A stretch of DNA of 64,000 nucleotides from Anolis sagrei (Eukaryota; Chordata; Lepidosauria; Squamata; Anolidae): assembly GCF_037176765.1 (NCBI RefSeq), contig NC_090022.1, forward strand, positions 62,575,209 to 62,639,208, given 5' to 3'. The position numbers were made by a program, and so were the translations under genes. The notes under the pieces are model-generated. The model saw only the letters and a list, made by a program, of their open reading frames with translations, was not told the DNA's origin and ran no database searches. This document shows positions 1 to 11,505 of this stretch, in pieces (position 1 is the stretch's first letter; each line of letters begins with the position of its first letter).

Positions 1-90
1 CCTCCTTGCAGATGGCCAATTCTATCACACCAGTAGCAACTTGCAGTTTCTCAAGTTTCTCCTGACACAGAAACAACAATAACAACAACA
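1..90 (+). repeat. 3' end of a tRNA-derived (ACA-type) SINE
   Basis: The sequence matches the tail shared with fuller copies at 29705-29968 and 58740-59098: 'gatggccaattctatcacac', then 'cttgcagtttctcaag', then 'ctcctgacac', followed by an AAC-rich tail. The 5' part lies outside the window. Confidence 0.75.
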
Positions 91-427
91 AACAATGTAC
101 ACTCCAAGTCTTCAGATGACATCTCCGCACAGTTTCAGGTACATGTTAAACAACACGGAGGACCGGACAGAACCCTGAGGGACTCTACCAGCCAATGGTC
201 AAGATATTAAACAATACTCCTCCAGCACCATGTTCTGAGTTCACCCTTCCAAGAAAGACCGAAACCAACACACAACAGTAACCTTAAGTCCCATTCCAGA
301 ATGATACTTTGGTCGATGGTATCAAAAGCTGCAGAGAGGTCAACAGAACCAACCAAATAAATAATAAGAGAATAGGCTAAGGACCAGAGTTCATTAATGA
401 AGAAACCCAAATTCCTAAGTCCTTAAA
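91..427 (-). repeat. LINE L2-like fragment (reverse transcriptase part)
   Basis: On the minus strand the translation holds 'VDLSAAFDTIDQSI', which resembles the RT segment with 'DLSAAFDT(V/I)DH' found in L2 LINEs. The surrounding frame is not intact. It is an old, truncated LINE piece rather than a host gene. Confidence 0.5.
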
Positions 428-431
428 AATA

Positions 432-1015
432 CTGTATATATTCGAGTATAAGCCTAGTTTTTCAGCCCTTTTTTAAGGCTGAAAAAGTCCCCCCCAGCTT
501 ATATTCGAGTCAAGGTTATTTATTATTTTACTCTGTTATTATTATTTTATTACATTTATTATTTTACTCTATTATTGTTATTAGTACTATTACATTTATT
601 ATTTTATTATTACTGTTGTTATAACATTTCCATTATTTTACTCTATTTATTACTGTTATTATTACATTTACTATTCTATTTTTACTGTTATTACATTTTC
701 ATTATTTTACTCTATTATTATTGGAAGGATATGTAAGCACATTTACATTGAAGAAGTTTAGAATACTGGGCTAATCAGAGTTGGGTGGTCTTATCTTAAA
801 TTACAGTTTTATGTAAATATTCAAAAACATTTAACCCACTGATGCCTCAATTAACGTAATTGTATTGGTATCTATTTTTATTTTGAATTTTACCAGTACC
901 TGCTGCATTTCTCACCCTCGGCTTATACTCGAGTCAATATGTTTTCCCAGTTATTTGTGATAAAATTAGGTGCCTCGGCTTATATTTGGGTCGGCTTATA
1001 CTTGAGTATATACGG
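432..1015. mobile_element. Non-autonomous Tc1/mariner-like element (584 bp)
   Basis: The left end (CTGTATATATTCGAGTATAA) and the reverse complement of the right end (CCGTATATACTCAAGTATAA) form terminal inverted repeats of about 23 bp. The dinucleotide TA flanks both ends, at 430-431 and 1016-1017, as expected of a Tc1/mariner target-site duplication. The interior is AT-rich, dominated by ATT-type runs, and has no transposase frame. Calling the superfamily from TSD and ends is inference. Confidence 0.65.
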
Positions 1016-1017
1016 TA

Positions 1018-1412
1018 CAAATACAAACTGATAAGAGTGAGCTAAGCTGAGTTCAGAGTCTAATTAGTGAAATCAAGCAAAGATATATAGAGTCAAACAC
1101 AAACCATAACCAAGCTCACAATCCAGGGCCTGAAATGCCAAGTGTCCAAAAAGAACCACAGTCAGGGTTCAGTGCAAGAATAAAACAATGGTAGCCAAGG
1201 TCAAATACCAGGAATTATTGAAAATAAAGCCAAATTCAGAGCCCAGAAGTCAAAAGCCAGGAATTCAGGAATATAAATGAAAGAGCAGCAGAGCAAGAAT
1301 ACAAAGTTGTCTGCTACCCAGAACTATTCCACAGAAGCTTCTTTATTTAGAAGTCTTAGCTAGTGTTCGTCTCATCAAGACTCTAATCTCCGAGGCCTGC
1401 AATACTTTCTTG
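1018..1412. other. Intergenic stretch, nothing recognised
   Basis: I see no coding exon, RNA gene or repeat family that I can name here. Confidence 0.4.
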
Positions 1413-1420
1413 TTCCAAAG

Positions 1421-1550
1421 CAGTGTTTCTCAAACTGTGCTCTTCTAGGTGTTTTGGACTTCAGCTTCCAGAAATCCCAACTAGATTTCCAGCTGTTACG
1501 ACTTGCGGGAACTGAAATCCAGAACATCTGGAGTAGTTTGAGAAACTCTG
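1421..1550. mobile_element. hAT-type MITE (130 bp)
   Basis: The ends CAGTGTTTCTCAAACT and AGTTTGAGAAACTCTG are inverted repeats. A perfect 8-bp target-site duplication TTCCAAAG lies at 1413-1420 and 1551-1558. An 8-bp TSD with CA(G)...(C)TG termini is the hAT pattern. No coding capacity. Confidence 0.85.
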
Positions 1551-1892
1551 TTCCAAAGGATGAAGTAAGATTAACTCCTTGTGAGCTTGCTGAAAATACT
1601 GGGAAGTGTCTGCTTCTGCTGGAAATCTGTCCCCAGCAGTAGCTGAGGCAGGCCAGACAAACTGCTGGCCATGGCAGTCGATCTAGTCTTCTCTCCATCC
1701 ATTTCATCCCTAGCAAACCAGGAGGCCTGCTTACTAGCTCCATTTTGTGAAAGCTAAGGAGGGGACACATAGGGGCAATCATGTGCTTGGACATTTTTGT
1801 ATTCCAGAGATCAGCCAGGGCTTCAACAGGATTACCTACCAAGACAACAGAAAATTCCCCAACAGCCATCAGGAATCCATCTGGATCTGTAA

Positions 1893-2041
1893 GGGTCCTT
1901 CCACACAGCCCTATATCCTAGAATATCAAGGCTGAAAATGCTACATTATCTGAATGTGGACTCAGGTAACCCAGTTTAAAGCAGATATTATGGGATTTTC
2001 TGCCTTGATATTCTGGGATATATGGCTGTGTGGAAGGACCC
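1893..2041. mobile_element. Palindromic MITE, Harbinger-like (149 bp)
   Basis: The element begins GGGTCCTTCCACACAGCC and ends with its inverted copy. Nearly the whole element folds back on itself. TAA flanks both sides (1890-1892 and 2042-2044), which fits a 3-bp PIF/Harbinger-type duplication. The superfamily is inferred from the TSD only. Confidence 0.6.
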
Positions 2042-2408
2042 TAAGCATCTTGGGACTTAATAGGCCCACTACATTTGCATATGCTAGTCTCAGTGAATCT
2101 AAAACCCATCGGGTAGTAATCAGCCCATGACACAGAAAGTTCTTCCATCCCAGATCATCAGATCCTGAGCCAAATCAAGTTTTAAAATCACTCTGAATTC
2201 TGGTCTCATTCCAAAAATTTCTACCCTGAATCTATGTTTCTGGATTAAAATTCATTTTATAATTGTCTTTTTATTTATATCCAAACCTTTTTACAGGATA
2301 GAGAGGTGGCTAACAAAAATTAAAGTAATTACAAAATGCAACATTTTAGTCCTGAATACTTCTGCAGAAGCGATCCAACATCCCATAATCAGCAGTGCCA
2401 AATGTTTT

Positions 2409-2512
2409 AGGACCTTTCAACACAGCTTTATATCCCAGAATATCAAGGCAGAAAATCCCACATCATCTGCTTTGAACTGGAATATATGGCAGTGTGGATG
2501 CAGGTCCTTGAT
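2409..2512. mobile_element. Diverged copy of the same palindromic MITE family
   Basis: It shares 'aatatcaaggcagaaaatcc' and 'tgctttgaactggaatatat' with the element at 1893-2041 and the one at 4276-4402. The ends are eroded. Confidence 0.5.
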
Positions 2513-2589
2513 GTCGAACACAAATTTGGGAGGCCTAGGCAGAGACCGGCCAGACCCAAAACAAGGATGTTTCCTTCAGTGTTTCCCAA

Positions 2590-3600
2590 ATGTTGAAGCA
2601 AAGCCACCAAGGTTTTATTTCAATTCCAGCTGGAATGGATGACGACTGCAGTTTCTCTGCCCAACATACTGGCTGGGCAGAGAAATACAATATTTATAGA
2701 GCTGTCAGATTCAAATTTCCCATGCAGGCCTCCTGTGGCCAGATTTATGCTGATTGGTTGGAGTATCAGCAGACCGGGTGAATGGCCAAGGGAGGCTGTG
2801 CCTTATCCAATCAGGGCGCGAGCCCCGCTTTGGCTGCTCAGCCAATGGGCAGAGAGGAGGCAGACCAAGGGGAAAACAATGAATGAAGGAGTACAGTGAT
2901 GGGATTATGAATGTCCCTTTCTGCCCCTGTATTGATAAGGGGCCAAAGCAATGGCTTTAGCCCTCAAGCTTCAGGTATTGTCTTGAGTTTTGAAACAACT
3001 TCTTCTGTCTAGCACCGAAGTGCCAGTTACATTGTCTTATAGTCCTTCAATATTGGCTTGATGATGGGAGTTGAGACACCTTTTTAGGGATGGGGAAATG
3101 GCACAATGGGAGAGGCAGTGACACATCCCTGGCTGCTTGCATTTTGGGAAGTGACTTTTGTTGAAAGTTGTTATATGTCCCTGGGCCACATTATCCTGGA
3201 TGGTCTGGTCAATAAGACCCTCTGAAGTCCAGGAGAGGGGACATTTATTTATTGTCTATGCAAATGGATTCCTGCCAAGTCCTTTTGTTAAGGGATTACT
3301 GGCTCAGGAAACTCTGAAGTCCCTGGAGCCATGAGTTGCTGGTACAGTTCATGAAAAGGTTTCCTTACTTCATATTTTACATAGACATACATACCCATCA
3401 TGAATGGGGATATGGGGGCATGTACAGAATTCATATGGGAAAGGGGAACCAGGCAGGATCAGGGGAAGATTCATCTTAGTCACCCAAAGTCCATCAAAGT
3501 TCATAAAAGTTACTCAGAGTCCATAAAAGTTCACAGGAGTATAGAGTAGCCAAAGTCCATTCATAAACACGAGATTCATTCATAAAAATGGGGATTCCAA
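2590..3600 (-). mobile_element. Possible LTR-element fossil (LTR-like sequence, minus orientation)
   Basis: Read on the minus strand, the left boundary looks like the 3' end of a long terminal repeat: an AATAAA signal shortly before a terminus ending in CA (the plus strand starts TGTTGAAGC near 2590). No intact gene was found. The right boundary and family are unresolved. It looks old and degraded, and could equally be another unclassified repeat. Confidence 0.25.
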
Positions 3601-4275
3601 TTCATAAGTGGCCAGATTAGCCTGCTGCAGATCGGGGTCCCAGGGGGTGACCACAAGAGACTTCCCAAGATCAGCAGTCTCCAGGTTGGAGGTGACGTGC
3701 ATGAAAAGAGCAAACATGAACATCATTGTGATGTGGAACCATGGGAAAAATCTTTGGTTCCCACAGGAAGTTCTGACCAAGAAGATGGATTATTAGCGTG
3801 CAGGGGTCCGTTCAGCAGAAAGTAAGACAGCAGTTAGTCTTAGCATTAACCTGGGGAAAAGATGGCACCGATTTGAAGCTGATAGGTCAATCCACAGATA
3901 CTGGGACTGGTCCACTTTCCGTATCTGTGATTTGAAGGAGCACAGTTTCAACCTCTCCGTGACGCTGCAGAAGCATCCCGGGTGAGCCAGAGGCGTTCTG
4001 TGGCTTGGAAAAAGGAAAGTTCATAGTTGGAGTCAGTAAAGGACACAATGTATCACTCCAGAGAGAAAAAGTTGAAGAAAATTATACTTTTTATTAGGGG
4101 ATTGTTACAAGGAAGCAGAGGGAAGTTTGGCAGGATGGGAAAGGGGACTCTTTGTTGGAGCTGTTGCTGGAGCCACAATCCCTTTGTCACTTTGAAAGTT
4201 CACGCTTTCAGGAACTGTGGAACTCCCTGCTGTGGTCAGATCAGTTTGAAGGCAGGGACCTCTGCACTCGACCTC
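3601..4275. other. Intergenic stretch, possibly a continuation of the LTR-like fossil
   Basis: Short open frames on both strands resemble no protein I recognise. No RNA gene or named repeat is seen. Confidence 0.3.
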
Positions 4276-4402
4276 ATCCTTTCCACACAGCTGAATAAAA
4301 TCCCACATTTTCTGCTTTGAACTGGAATATATGTCAGTGTGGACTCAGATAACCCAGTTCAAAGCAGATAACCTGGGAGATAGGGCTGTGTGGAAGGGCC
4401 CT
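4276..4402. mobile_element. Palindromic MITE copy
   Basis: Inverted ends ('ctttccacacagctg' and 'gctgtgtggaagg') and the internal 'tgctttgaactggaatatat' place it in the same family as 1893-2041. Confidence 0.6.
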
Positions 4403-5940
4403 GAGAAGTTATTATAAAGTCACACTCTCCTAGTTTCAGAGGAAAACAAGGGGAAACTTCTTTGGAACAAATCTTATCACAAAAACTCTGATGGGTTCAC
4501 ATTATGGTCACCATTCCTACCCCCACCTGCTGAACTCCAGCATGAAATAAAGCATTGGCTCTATTAAAGTTCATATGCTTTTGGACTCCCCCTTGATGGA
4601 TTGTCACCTTGTCATGGTGAGGGGGCTTGCGTGTTCCAATGAACCTGCAGGCGTAACCGTCATGCACTCCCGGGGGGCCACAGGGGAGGTTCCTGACCAA
4701 GCACAATCCGAAAACCTCAACAATGGATAAGGTGAAAGATAACATGGTTATAATAACTGTGAAGGTGGAAGAAGGCTGCAACAGATTGAGAAGCCATCGT
4801 ATTAACCACGCCACTGGTTGGGACCCTCACTCTATGAAGACTGTGTGTTAATCGGCTGTATACCCTAACTGATCTCCACACATTAAGAAAACTCTCACAC
4901 AGGCGTTTTCCAAGAACTTGGAAGGCCATCAAATTCTGACAAAGAGGGATTGCCTAAGGAAAGTAAGCTTTTGGAATGCAAACAGAAACACCAAATTTAC
5001 AATTTAGGTACACACTCGCCAAATGTGGATGTGAAACATTGTGTCTCCTAGTTAAAATATTCCAGTTGTTCCTGCCTCCTCTCACTACCCTCAGTGTTCC
5101 CACCTCAATGCAAATGTTATCGCACTCAACTCAGTTGGTGGGAGGGGAAAGGTGGGTGCGTATCTTACCCTTCCCTGCACACTACATGTGTCAAACTCAA
5201 GGCCCTTCAGATGCTGGACTACAACTCTTGTATTCCTCATTATTAGATCTGACTAGAGCTGATGAGGATCATGAGACGGTAACATCTGGGAGGCTGCAGT
5301 TTGTTCTGTTTAGTCAGTGTCATTGGAATTTAGATACTAGGCTTCTAGATATGATGTCTGACCAATTATTGTTGGTATAAAATGTTTATTGTGTTAAGAC
5401 AAAGAAAAGAAAGAAAAAACCCATACAATTTTCCAAATTTCTTCAATCAAAATGAACACATTATTTCCCAATCCCACTCGACACCACACCCTATGGAACT
5501 AGTATCTAATAAAACCTTATAATTACATTAATAACTTTCTCAGGCAACTATTTCAAAATCTATTTTTGTCTTATTTGTTAAATACCAAAAGGCAAGACTT
5601 AGTTTTTTTAACAAACTCATCATTGTTCCTTCCCAAACTGTTGGAGAGCTCGGCCATCTGGATATATTAGACTAATTTTATTTTCCAATCTAAAATGTCC
5701 TTTTAACTTTTCCCCAACCTCAGAGCCACAAGTTCTATTGAGTTCCAATTCCCATTATCTCCATGGCAGATAATCAAAGTTGTCTTTCAGTAACATCCAG
5801 GGTACCAAATTGGGTAAAGAATAAAAGAGAGCTGACCATTATTTTAAAAAGTTATAGTTGGAACACTGTCTCTGTAGATTCTCCGTCTATGATAGAAGGC
5901 AACCATAAAGCTGATAATAATAATACTAAACTTTATTTGG
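4403..5940. other. Intergenic stretch; part may be LINE-derived
   Basis: The segment at about 4580-4930 ('gtgagggggcttgcgtgttc', later 'gagaagccatcgtatta') resembles, from memory, untranslated leader sequence of a squamate LINE. I cannot confirm this by eye. The rest of the interval shows no gene or named repeat. Confidence 0.25.
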
Positions 5941-6272
5941 GTCCCCTGGAGGTGCAGGGGGTTAAACCGCTGAGCTGCTGAACTTGCTGACCAAAAGGTT
6001 GGCAGTTTGAATCCAGGGAGCAGAGTGAACTCCCACTGTTAGCCCCAGATTCTGCCAACCCATGAGTTAAAAAACATGCAAATATGAGTAGATCAACAGG
6101 TACCACTTCTGTGGGCAGATAATGGTGCTCCGTGCAGTCTTGCTGGCCACTTGACTTTGGAGGAGTCTTCGGACAACGCTGGTTCTTCAGCTTAGAAATG
6201 GAGATGAGCACCAACCCCCAGAGTGGGACACCATTAGACTTAACGTCAGGGGAAACCTTTACCTTTACCTAG
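5941..6272 (+). repeat. Sauria SINE (tRNA-derived, BovB-type tail)
   Basis: The 5' part carries tRNA-like promoter remnants (a box-A-like 'ggtgcagggggttaaac' and a box-B-like 'ggcagtttgaatcc'). The 3' end runs through 'aatggagatgagcacc' and 'cttaacgtcaggggaaacc' to a 'ttacctttacct' tail. Full-length, moderately diverged. Confidence 0.8.
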
Positions 6273-6402
6273 GTAGGCCGAAGCTCATCCAACTCACAGC
6301 TTCAGACTGATAATCTTCTGGTCAGCAGCCTTTCCTGCAGCTAGTGGCTTTAACCACTATGCTACAGCAGCCCTCAATGAAAATGAGTTTGCCACCCCTA
6401 GT

Positions 6403-6434
<32 letters not shown>

Positions 6435-6716
6435 CAAAGTACTGAAGCCTCTTCTAGCTTGCCTGTTATTCCTTCTTAATTACTTTTGCCATCTTGAACA
6501 CATTCTGATATTGTTTGGCCATGTATTTCCCATTTTTACCTGTCAAATGCTGAAGGGTACACGTGTTTCATGCTCTACCTAAAACCTAGAATTATGTGGG
6601 GGGAAATTAACACCATTGTAAATTTACAGCATTTGAGACAGAAGTTACAACAAAGTTGCACTGGATCATACCTTTCCCATCAATGTTGCAGCAATGCCCA
6701 AGGGTTTACAGCTACA

Positions 6717-6900
6717 CCATGCATGGACCAACTTAGGCCCTCCAGGTGTTTTGGACTTCAACTCCCACCATTCTAACAGTCTTCCTCCCCCCCCCCCCCC
6801 CTTCAGCCGCTTAAGCGAAACAAAAGGAAAAGGAAAGAGCATGAGGCTGTTAGGAATGGTGGGAGTTGCAAGTCAAAAACACCTGGAGGCCCATGCCTGA
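6717..6900. mobile_element. Palindromic hAT-like MITE
   Basis: The left half 'ccctccaggtgttttggac' is mirrored by 'aaaacacctggaggccc' on the right. The centre holds a C tract and 'cgcttaagcg'. Related copies lie at 29512-29630, 55768-55940 and 61813-61998. Confidence 0.65.
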
Positions 6901-6904
6901 GCTA

Positions 6905-7090
6905 CACTGAAGAATGAATGCAGTTTGATGCAATGGAATAAAAGGGGTTTAATTTTACAAGGCCTTTAGCCTCCTTTCCCAAAAAGTCCTGGCACCTCAC
7001 CAAATTACAGCTCCCAGAATTCCAAGGCATTGAGTCCTGGCAGTTAAAATGGATGTCGAAGGCTCCTCCTGGCAGCAATCAGCTAGAGAT
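6905..7090. mobile_element. Foldback MITE, 'atgcagtttga...' family (diverged)
   Basis: It contains 'gaatgaatgcagtttga' on the left and 'caccaaattacagctccca' further right, the hallmarks of a foldback family seen again at 29243-29455, 30640-30790, 43248-43386 and 63841-64000. Confidence 0.5.
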
Positions 7091-7199
7091 TGATGCTGCA
7101 AGGCCATTCAATGCTAATCAAGGTGGCCATTTGCAACATTCACATTTGCCTCAAACAGACAGGAGTTCTTTCTCCCGTACTGGACACTCCACAGATATA

Positions 7200-8026
7200 C
7201 AAGGGTTGAATGAAAAGTAATGCCTCCACCTTCGTAACTCCTCAACAGGTGGTAGTACTGGTATGCGGCAGGTACTGGCTTGTTCAGTAGACTCTCCTCT
7301 ACAGTTCCATTTTGACGGGAAGCCTTAGCATCGAACGATTGTGTTGCTAAAGTGCGAAGTATGGAACCCTGCACAGATGGTCAGTCAATGCGACTTAAGC
7401 AACGTGCAGCCATTGAATTCTTGACAGCAGAAGGTGTCACCCAAAGGAAATTCCTCAGAGAATGCAAGCTGTTTATGGTGATTGTGTTGATGTGAGTACT
7501 GTGCGTCATGGGGTGGGGGGGGGGAGAGAAACTTTAAAGATATTGAGGTGGGAACATCTGACTTGTGTGACAAAGAATTGGATGTCCTGTGACAGAGTCG
7601 CCGTAAGGCTGATATATGCGGTATAGAAGAAAAGCAAATAAATAAATAAATAAATAAACCACCGAGTTTCACAAGCAGAAGGTTGACAGATTGATTCAGG
7701 ATGATCGTTGTATCACTCAAGAGAGAAATTTAAAGCATAATTGGTATTTCACAAGAACGTGTGGGTCACATTATTGCTTTGCTTGGCTATTGGAAGATCT
7801 GTGCACAATGGGTTGCGGAAACAGAGTGTTGACTTCTTCCCTGACAGCTTCAGAAAACTTGTTCATTGTTGGCAGAAATGTATCAAATTGTCTGATTATG
7901 TGGACAACTGAATAGTGGTAGTTAAAGAGCACATTCTAAGGATTATATCTGCGTTTGATGTATTAAAATATTCCCATCTAAACCCAAGTAACGAAGGTGT
8001 AGGCATTACTTTTCATTCAACCCTCG
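7200..8026 (+). mobile_element. mariner DNA transposon, decayed (827 bp)
   Basis: The inverted ends match over about 28 bp (left CAAGGGTTGAATGAAAAGTA; right, read inward, CGAGGGTTGAATGAAAAGTA) and are flanked by TA at 7198-7199 and 8027-8028. Inside are out-of-frame remnants of a mariner transposase: an N-terminal segment near 7395-7500 (reads like 'LKQRAAIEFLTAEGVT') and a helix-turn-helix segment near 7730-7810 (reads like 'ISQERVGHIIALLGYWK'). Frames change between the pieces. The catalytic part is mostly missing, and an AAAT-rich block with an L2-like tail interrupts it near 7560-7660. It cannot encode a working transposase. Confidence 0.85.
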
Positions 8027-8059
8027 TATAAACCTCACTTGCCTAGTTTCCAACAGATC

Positions 8060-8165
8060 CCTCAGCCTCTGAGGGTGCCTGCCATAGATGTGGGTGAAAC
8101 GTCAGGAGGGAATACTTTTGGAACATGGCCAGACAGCCCAGAAAACTCACAGCAACCCAGTTAAG
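8060..8165. repeat. Unclassified interspersed repeat ('gaaacgtcaggag' family)
   Basis: It contains 'catagatgtgggtgaaacgt' followed by 'aacatggccagacagccc' and 'ctcacagcaaccca'. Copies in the opposite orientation occur at 53815-53945, 54085-54190, 56693-56815 and 57140-57265, and a foldback version at 45335-45600. I cannot name the family. Confidence 0.6.
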
Positions 8166-8389
8166 AGGTGTCAAAATTGTGTTAATGTCAAACCACTGAG
8201 AGCATCCATCCACATTTCTCACTCAGAGACTTTACTGAATTGCATTGAACTGGATAATACTGTTCGAAACTGCATTACTCCAAGGCTTGAAAGGAAAGAG
8301 GAACAGCCAGGACAAACGCTGAGTCCATACAATTGGAGGCGGGGACTTGCCAGGAGGACATGGCAAGCCGCCCAATCACAAAAGAGGCT

Positions 8390-9650
8390 CTATCATGGAG
8401 GCGGGGCTGTTGCCAGTCTGCTCCAATGACTGCCGGGAAGTGTAGGTGACGGACAGGTCACGGCCCTCGCCAGGCGGCGGGAAGGCGGGGTTTCCCCGCT
8501 TTCTCCTTTCAGGAAGATGGGGAGGGAGGGGCTTGGGAGCGAGAGCGGTTCCTCCCCCCCTCCCTCCTCATCCTTCCCGTGATCCAATGCGGCGAAAGGC
8601 GGTAGCGCTGCTGCAGGAGCAGCATCTCCATCCTCAGCCTCTCCTGATGCCGCCAGAGACGTCTCCATCCGGGTCCTTTCGAGCGGCGCGCGAGAGAGGC
8701 TAGGGCTCCCCACGCGCTCAGGTAACGGCCGGATCGTCTCGAGACGGGAGGGAGATTCCATGGCGACGAGAAGGGGGGGAGGGGAGGGAGTCGGGGAGAA
8801 AGGAGGGAACTGAGGGCAGGAAAAACGGCCTCTCGATAGCGGCGAAGTGGCTCCTTGGGGGAATTAGGAAATACTAATCTTCTCATGGACTCCCGCCTTT
8901 TTCCTTCTGGCTTTTCCCATCTTCCTCCTCTCCTCCCCCCCCTTTCCTCCGGCGCCCTTTCTTCCTCCCATTTGGTCACTTTCGCCCACCCCCCTCTTTT
9001 CGCTTTTTCGCCGCGCCTTCCCTGACCAACCTGGAGGCCCCGCGATAACCCCGCCCACTTGGCGGCGTCTGATTGGCTGGCTGGCTTCATTCTCTCTCAG
9101 CATAGGCTGCTCGCCGGCGGTGCGTCATTTCCCGTAGCATGTTCGCTATGGGCAAGATTAAAGGGGAGGGGAGGGGGTGAGGAGAGAAAGAGGAGACCTT
9201 GGCAAAGGAGGGAAGCGAGGCCAGGGCGGTGTTGGGGCGCGAGGTGCTGCTGAGGCGGCGGCGATGGGGGACTCCCGAGGGAGAGAGAGACAGAGGAAGG
9301 AAGGAAGGCCCCGCCCATTCCTCCCAGACGCCCCCCGTGGCGCGCATGCGCGGGGGCACGCTCCCATGCTCGCGCCCCTTCTTCCTCGCCTTCCCGCCCG
9401 CTTCCTTCCCTCGCGCCCCTTCTTGCTTCTTCCCTTCCCGGTTCGGGCCCTTCAGAGGCCGGCGAGGGAAGGAAGGAGAGGGAGGGAGGGATGAGAAAGG
9501 AGGCGGACACCTTCTTGGCAAGAGGCGCCCTCACCACGAGGCGCGCCGCCTTCTCTCCTTCCCGCGCGCTCTCTTTTGGCTGGTCGCAGGCCAAGGCCTT
9601 AGCCCCTCCCCCCTTGGGCCTCCATGGGGCTTCCTTGTGAGTAAATAACC
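8390..9650. promoter_or_regulatory. CpG island, probable promoter of the let-7 primary transcript
   Basis: This roughly 1.2-kb block is very GC-rich and dense in CpG compared with the AT-rich flanks. It is the only such block left of the let-7 hairpins, about 5-6 kb upstream of let-7a-1 on the same strand. CpG islands commonly mark housekeeping and miRNA-host promoters, so it is the best promoter candidate. Long open frames here on both strands are GC-bias artefacts (low-complexity R/G/P/S-rich). A donor-like CAG|GTAACG ends a possible first exon at 8721. Confidence 0.6.
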
Positions 9651-9654
9651 CTCA

Positions 9655-10498
9655 GGGCCTTTTTTTTTTTGGGAGGGGGGTAGGGTTATAAGACCTCTCA
9701 CTTTTGAAAGGGGGCGTTTAGTTCCTCTCCTGAGCCTGGCAGGAGCGGGTTTGAACTACTTATTTAAAGAGTTCCTGCCAGGCTTTCCTGGAAGATTGGG
9801 CGGGGGAAGAGGGAAAAGGTTTCCTTTGCCTTTCTTTAGCCGGGAAGCAGGTTCTGGTTTATTGGAAGCGTCAAAATGAAGACTGGGAGGATCTTGTTGG
9901 GAATGTGGAGAGTTTCACCCTTCAGATCCAAAAATTCTGACTGGTTTCAGATTCGTATTTATTCCTTTATTTTTATTTATTTATTTACTTTATTTCTATA
10001 CCGCTTTTCTCAGCCCTCAGGCGACTCAGCATCAATATACAGCATTACAAAACAGTATCAGGCAATTAAAACAATTATAACATAATCACTAACTTCAGTA
10101 TAACAATAACGCCTCAACAGTAAAATCCGAATCCGCCCTGAGTCTCTTTGGGGAGATAGAGCAGAATATAAATAAAGATTATTATTATTATTATCCCTCC
10201 TTTCTCCATAATAGCAAGTGCGGCACAAAACAATCAAAGCAGGGCCAATGCATTAAAGTATGGCTATAAAAAGAAAAGAAAACCAATTCAATTGTTCCCC
10301 TCATGGAGCATAAAAGTATTAAAATGTAATAACTACACATCCGCCTTCATATCCCACTCACACCATTCCCTGCAGCCTACATCATTCCCTAAATGCCTCA
10401 TTTTAACCTGCTTGTGAAAGGCAAGCAGGGATAGGGCTATCCAGAAAGGCCCCTTGTTCACATCAAACAAGTCTGAAATATTGGTGTTTATAAATGTT
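9655..10498. repeat. Intronic or intergenic stretch with L2 3'-end fragments
   Basis: The 9955-10130 block ('tatttctataccgctttt', 'cagccctcaggcgactcag') looks like an L2 tail in minus orientation. The 10125-10195 block ('ccgccctgagtctctttggg' to 'aaagattattatt') looks like one in plus orientation. The rest shows no recognised feature. Confidence 0.5.
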
Positions 10499-10757
10499 TG
10501 TGTCAGGAACAACTTGAGAAACTGCAAGTCACTTCTGATGTGAGAGAATTGACTGTCTGCAAGGTTGTTGCCCAAGGGATGACCTGACGCTTTGATGTTT
10601 TACTATCCTTGTGGGAGGCTTCTCTCATGTCCCCACATGGGGAGCTGGAGCTGACAGAGGGAGCCCGTCTGCACTCTCCCTGGATTCGAACCTCTGACCT
10701 GTCGGTCTTCAGTCCTGCTGGCACAGGTTAAACACCCATTGCACCATTGGGACTCCT
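10499..10757 (-). repeat. ACA-type tRNA-derived SINE (minus)
   Basis: Plus-strand sequence runs from 'gtgtcaggaacaacttgaga' through 'atgtccccacatggggagct' and 'ctggattcgaacctctgacc' (box-B complement) to 'gcaccattgggactcc'. Full-length and diverged, next to an AAT/AAC run. Confidence 0.8.
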
Positions 10758-11215
10758 AATAATAATAATAACAACAACTTTATTTTTATTTCCTGCCACT
10801 ATCTCCCCAGAGGGACTCGGGATGGCTTACAAGTGGGACCAAGTCCAATAACAAAGTTAGACAAGTAAAAACACATTAAAAACACAATAAACAATCAAAT
10901 TACACAATTAAAACAGTAAAATATAAACATATCATTAGAAAAAAAATCAAAGGCCATCTCAATAGCCAGGACGATTGTGGGCAGATCAAAATTAGAGAGG
11001 GCTAGGGCATGAGTTTGTGCTGGGGTAAAGTGTGATTCAATCCAGAGTCAATCTACATGATCTTAGTGTTCTATTACATTCAGAAAGGGCGATATGGTCC
11101 TTCAAATAACCAGGCCCTAACCTGTATAGGACTTTATCAATCAAAATTAGCACTTTGAATTGGTCCCAGAAACGGGTTGGATTTGTTGCAGCAGGAGTTT
11201 AGAACTATTCACTTC
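10758..11215 (-). repeat. LINE L2 3' region (minus)
   Basis: It starts with 'aacaacaactttatttttat' and 'gagggactcgggatggctta', typical of the L2 3' UTR in antisense. It continues through 'aggccctaacctgtatagga' and 'ttgaattggtcccag', which corresponds to the end of the L2 ORF2 region. Confidence 0.6.
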
Positions 11216-11379
11216 ATAGTTTGAAAATAATATCCTTGATCTGACCTGTGCAATTTCTGATTTGTCAGTTGTTGGTCTTTGTGCTGTTTTGAAATCTGAG
11301 TATATAACTGACATAGGAAAATTGAATGACTAGATGATGGGACCGGACAATGATTTTAACAAAGAGATGCTAATGATTT

Positions 11380-11505
11380 ATGTTGTTATTGATTATCTTA
11401 TGGTTTTTATGGTATGATAATTGGGCATTGAATTTTGCCATGTAAACCGCCTTGAGTCACCTGCGGGCTGAGAACGGCGGTATACAAATACAGCAAACAA
11501 ATAAT
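11380..11505 (+). repeat. LINE L2 3' tail (plus)
   Basis: 'gtaaaccgccttgagtcacc' followed by 'gaacggcggtatacaaata' is the usual L2-type 3' end in squamates. Confidence 0.6.

Noticed and set aside
3580-3780. 66-codon minus-strand frame with a hydrophobic segment as a host gene
   Set aside because: It lies within or beside a probable LTR-type fossil and has no supporting splice or homology evidence.
4976-5380. 134-codon plus-strand open frame
   Set aside because: No recognised similarity, no splice context, and part of it reads through MITE-like text ('ctcaaggcccttcagatgct').
8393-9648. Several open frames of 80-193 codons on both strands in the CpG island
   Set aside because: The products are low-complexity (R, G, P, S, E runs), overlap on both strands and resemble no protein. 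GC-rich DNA lacks stop codons by composition.
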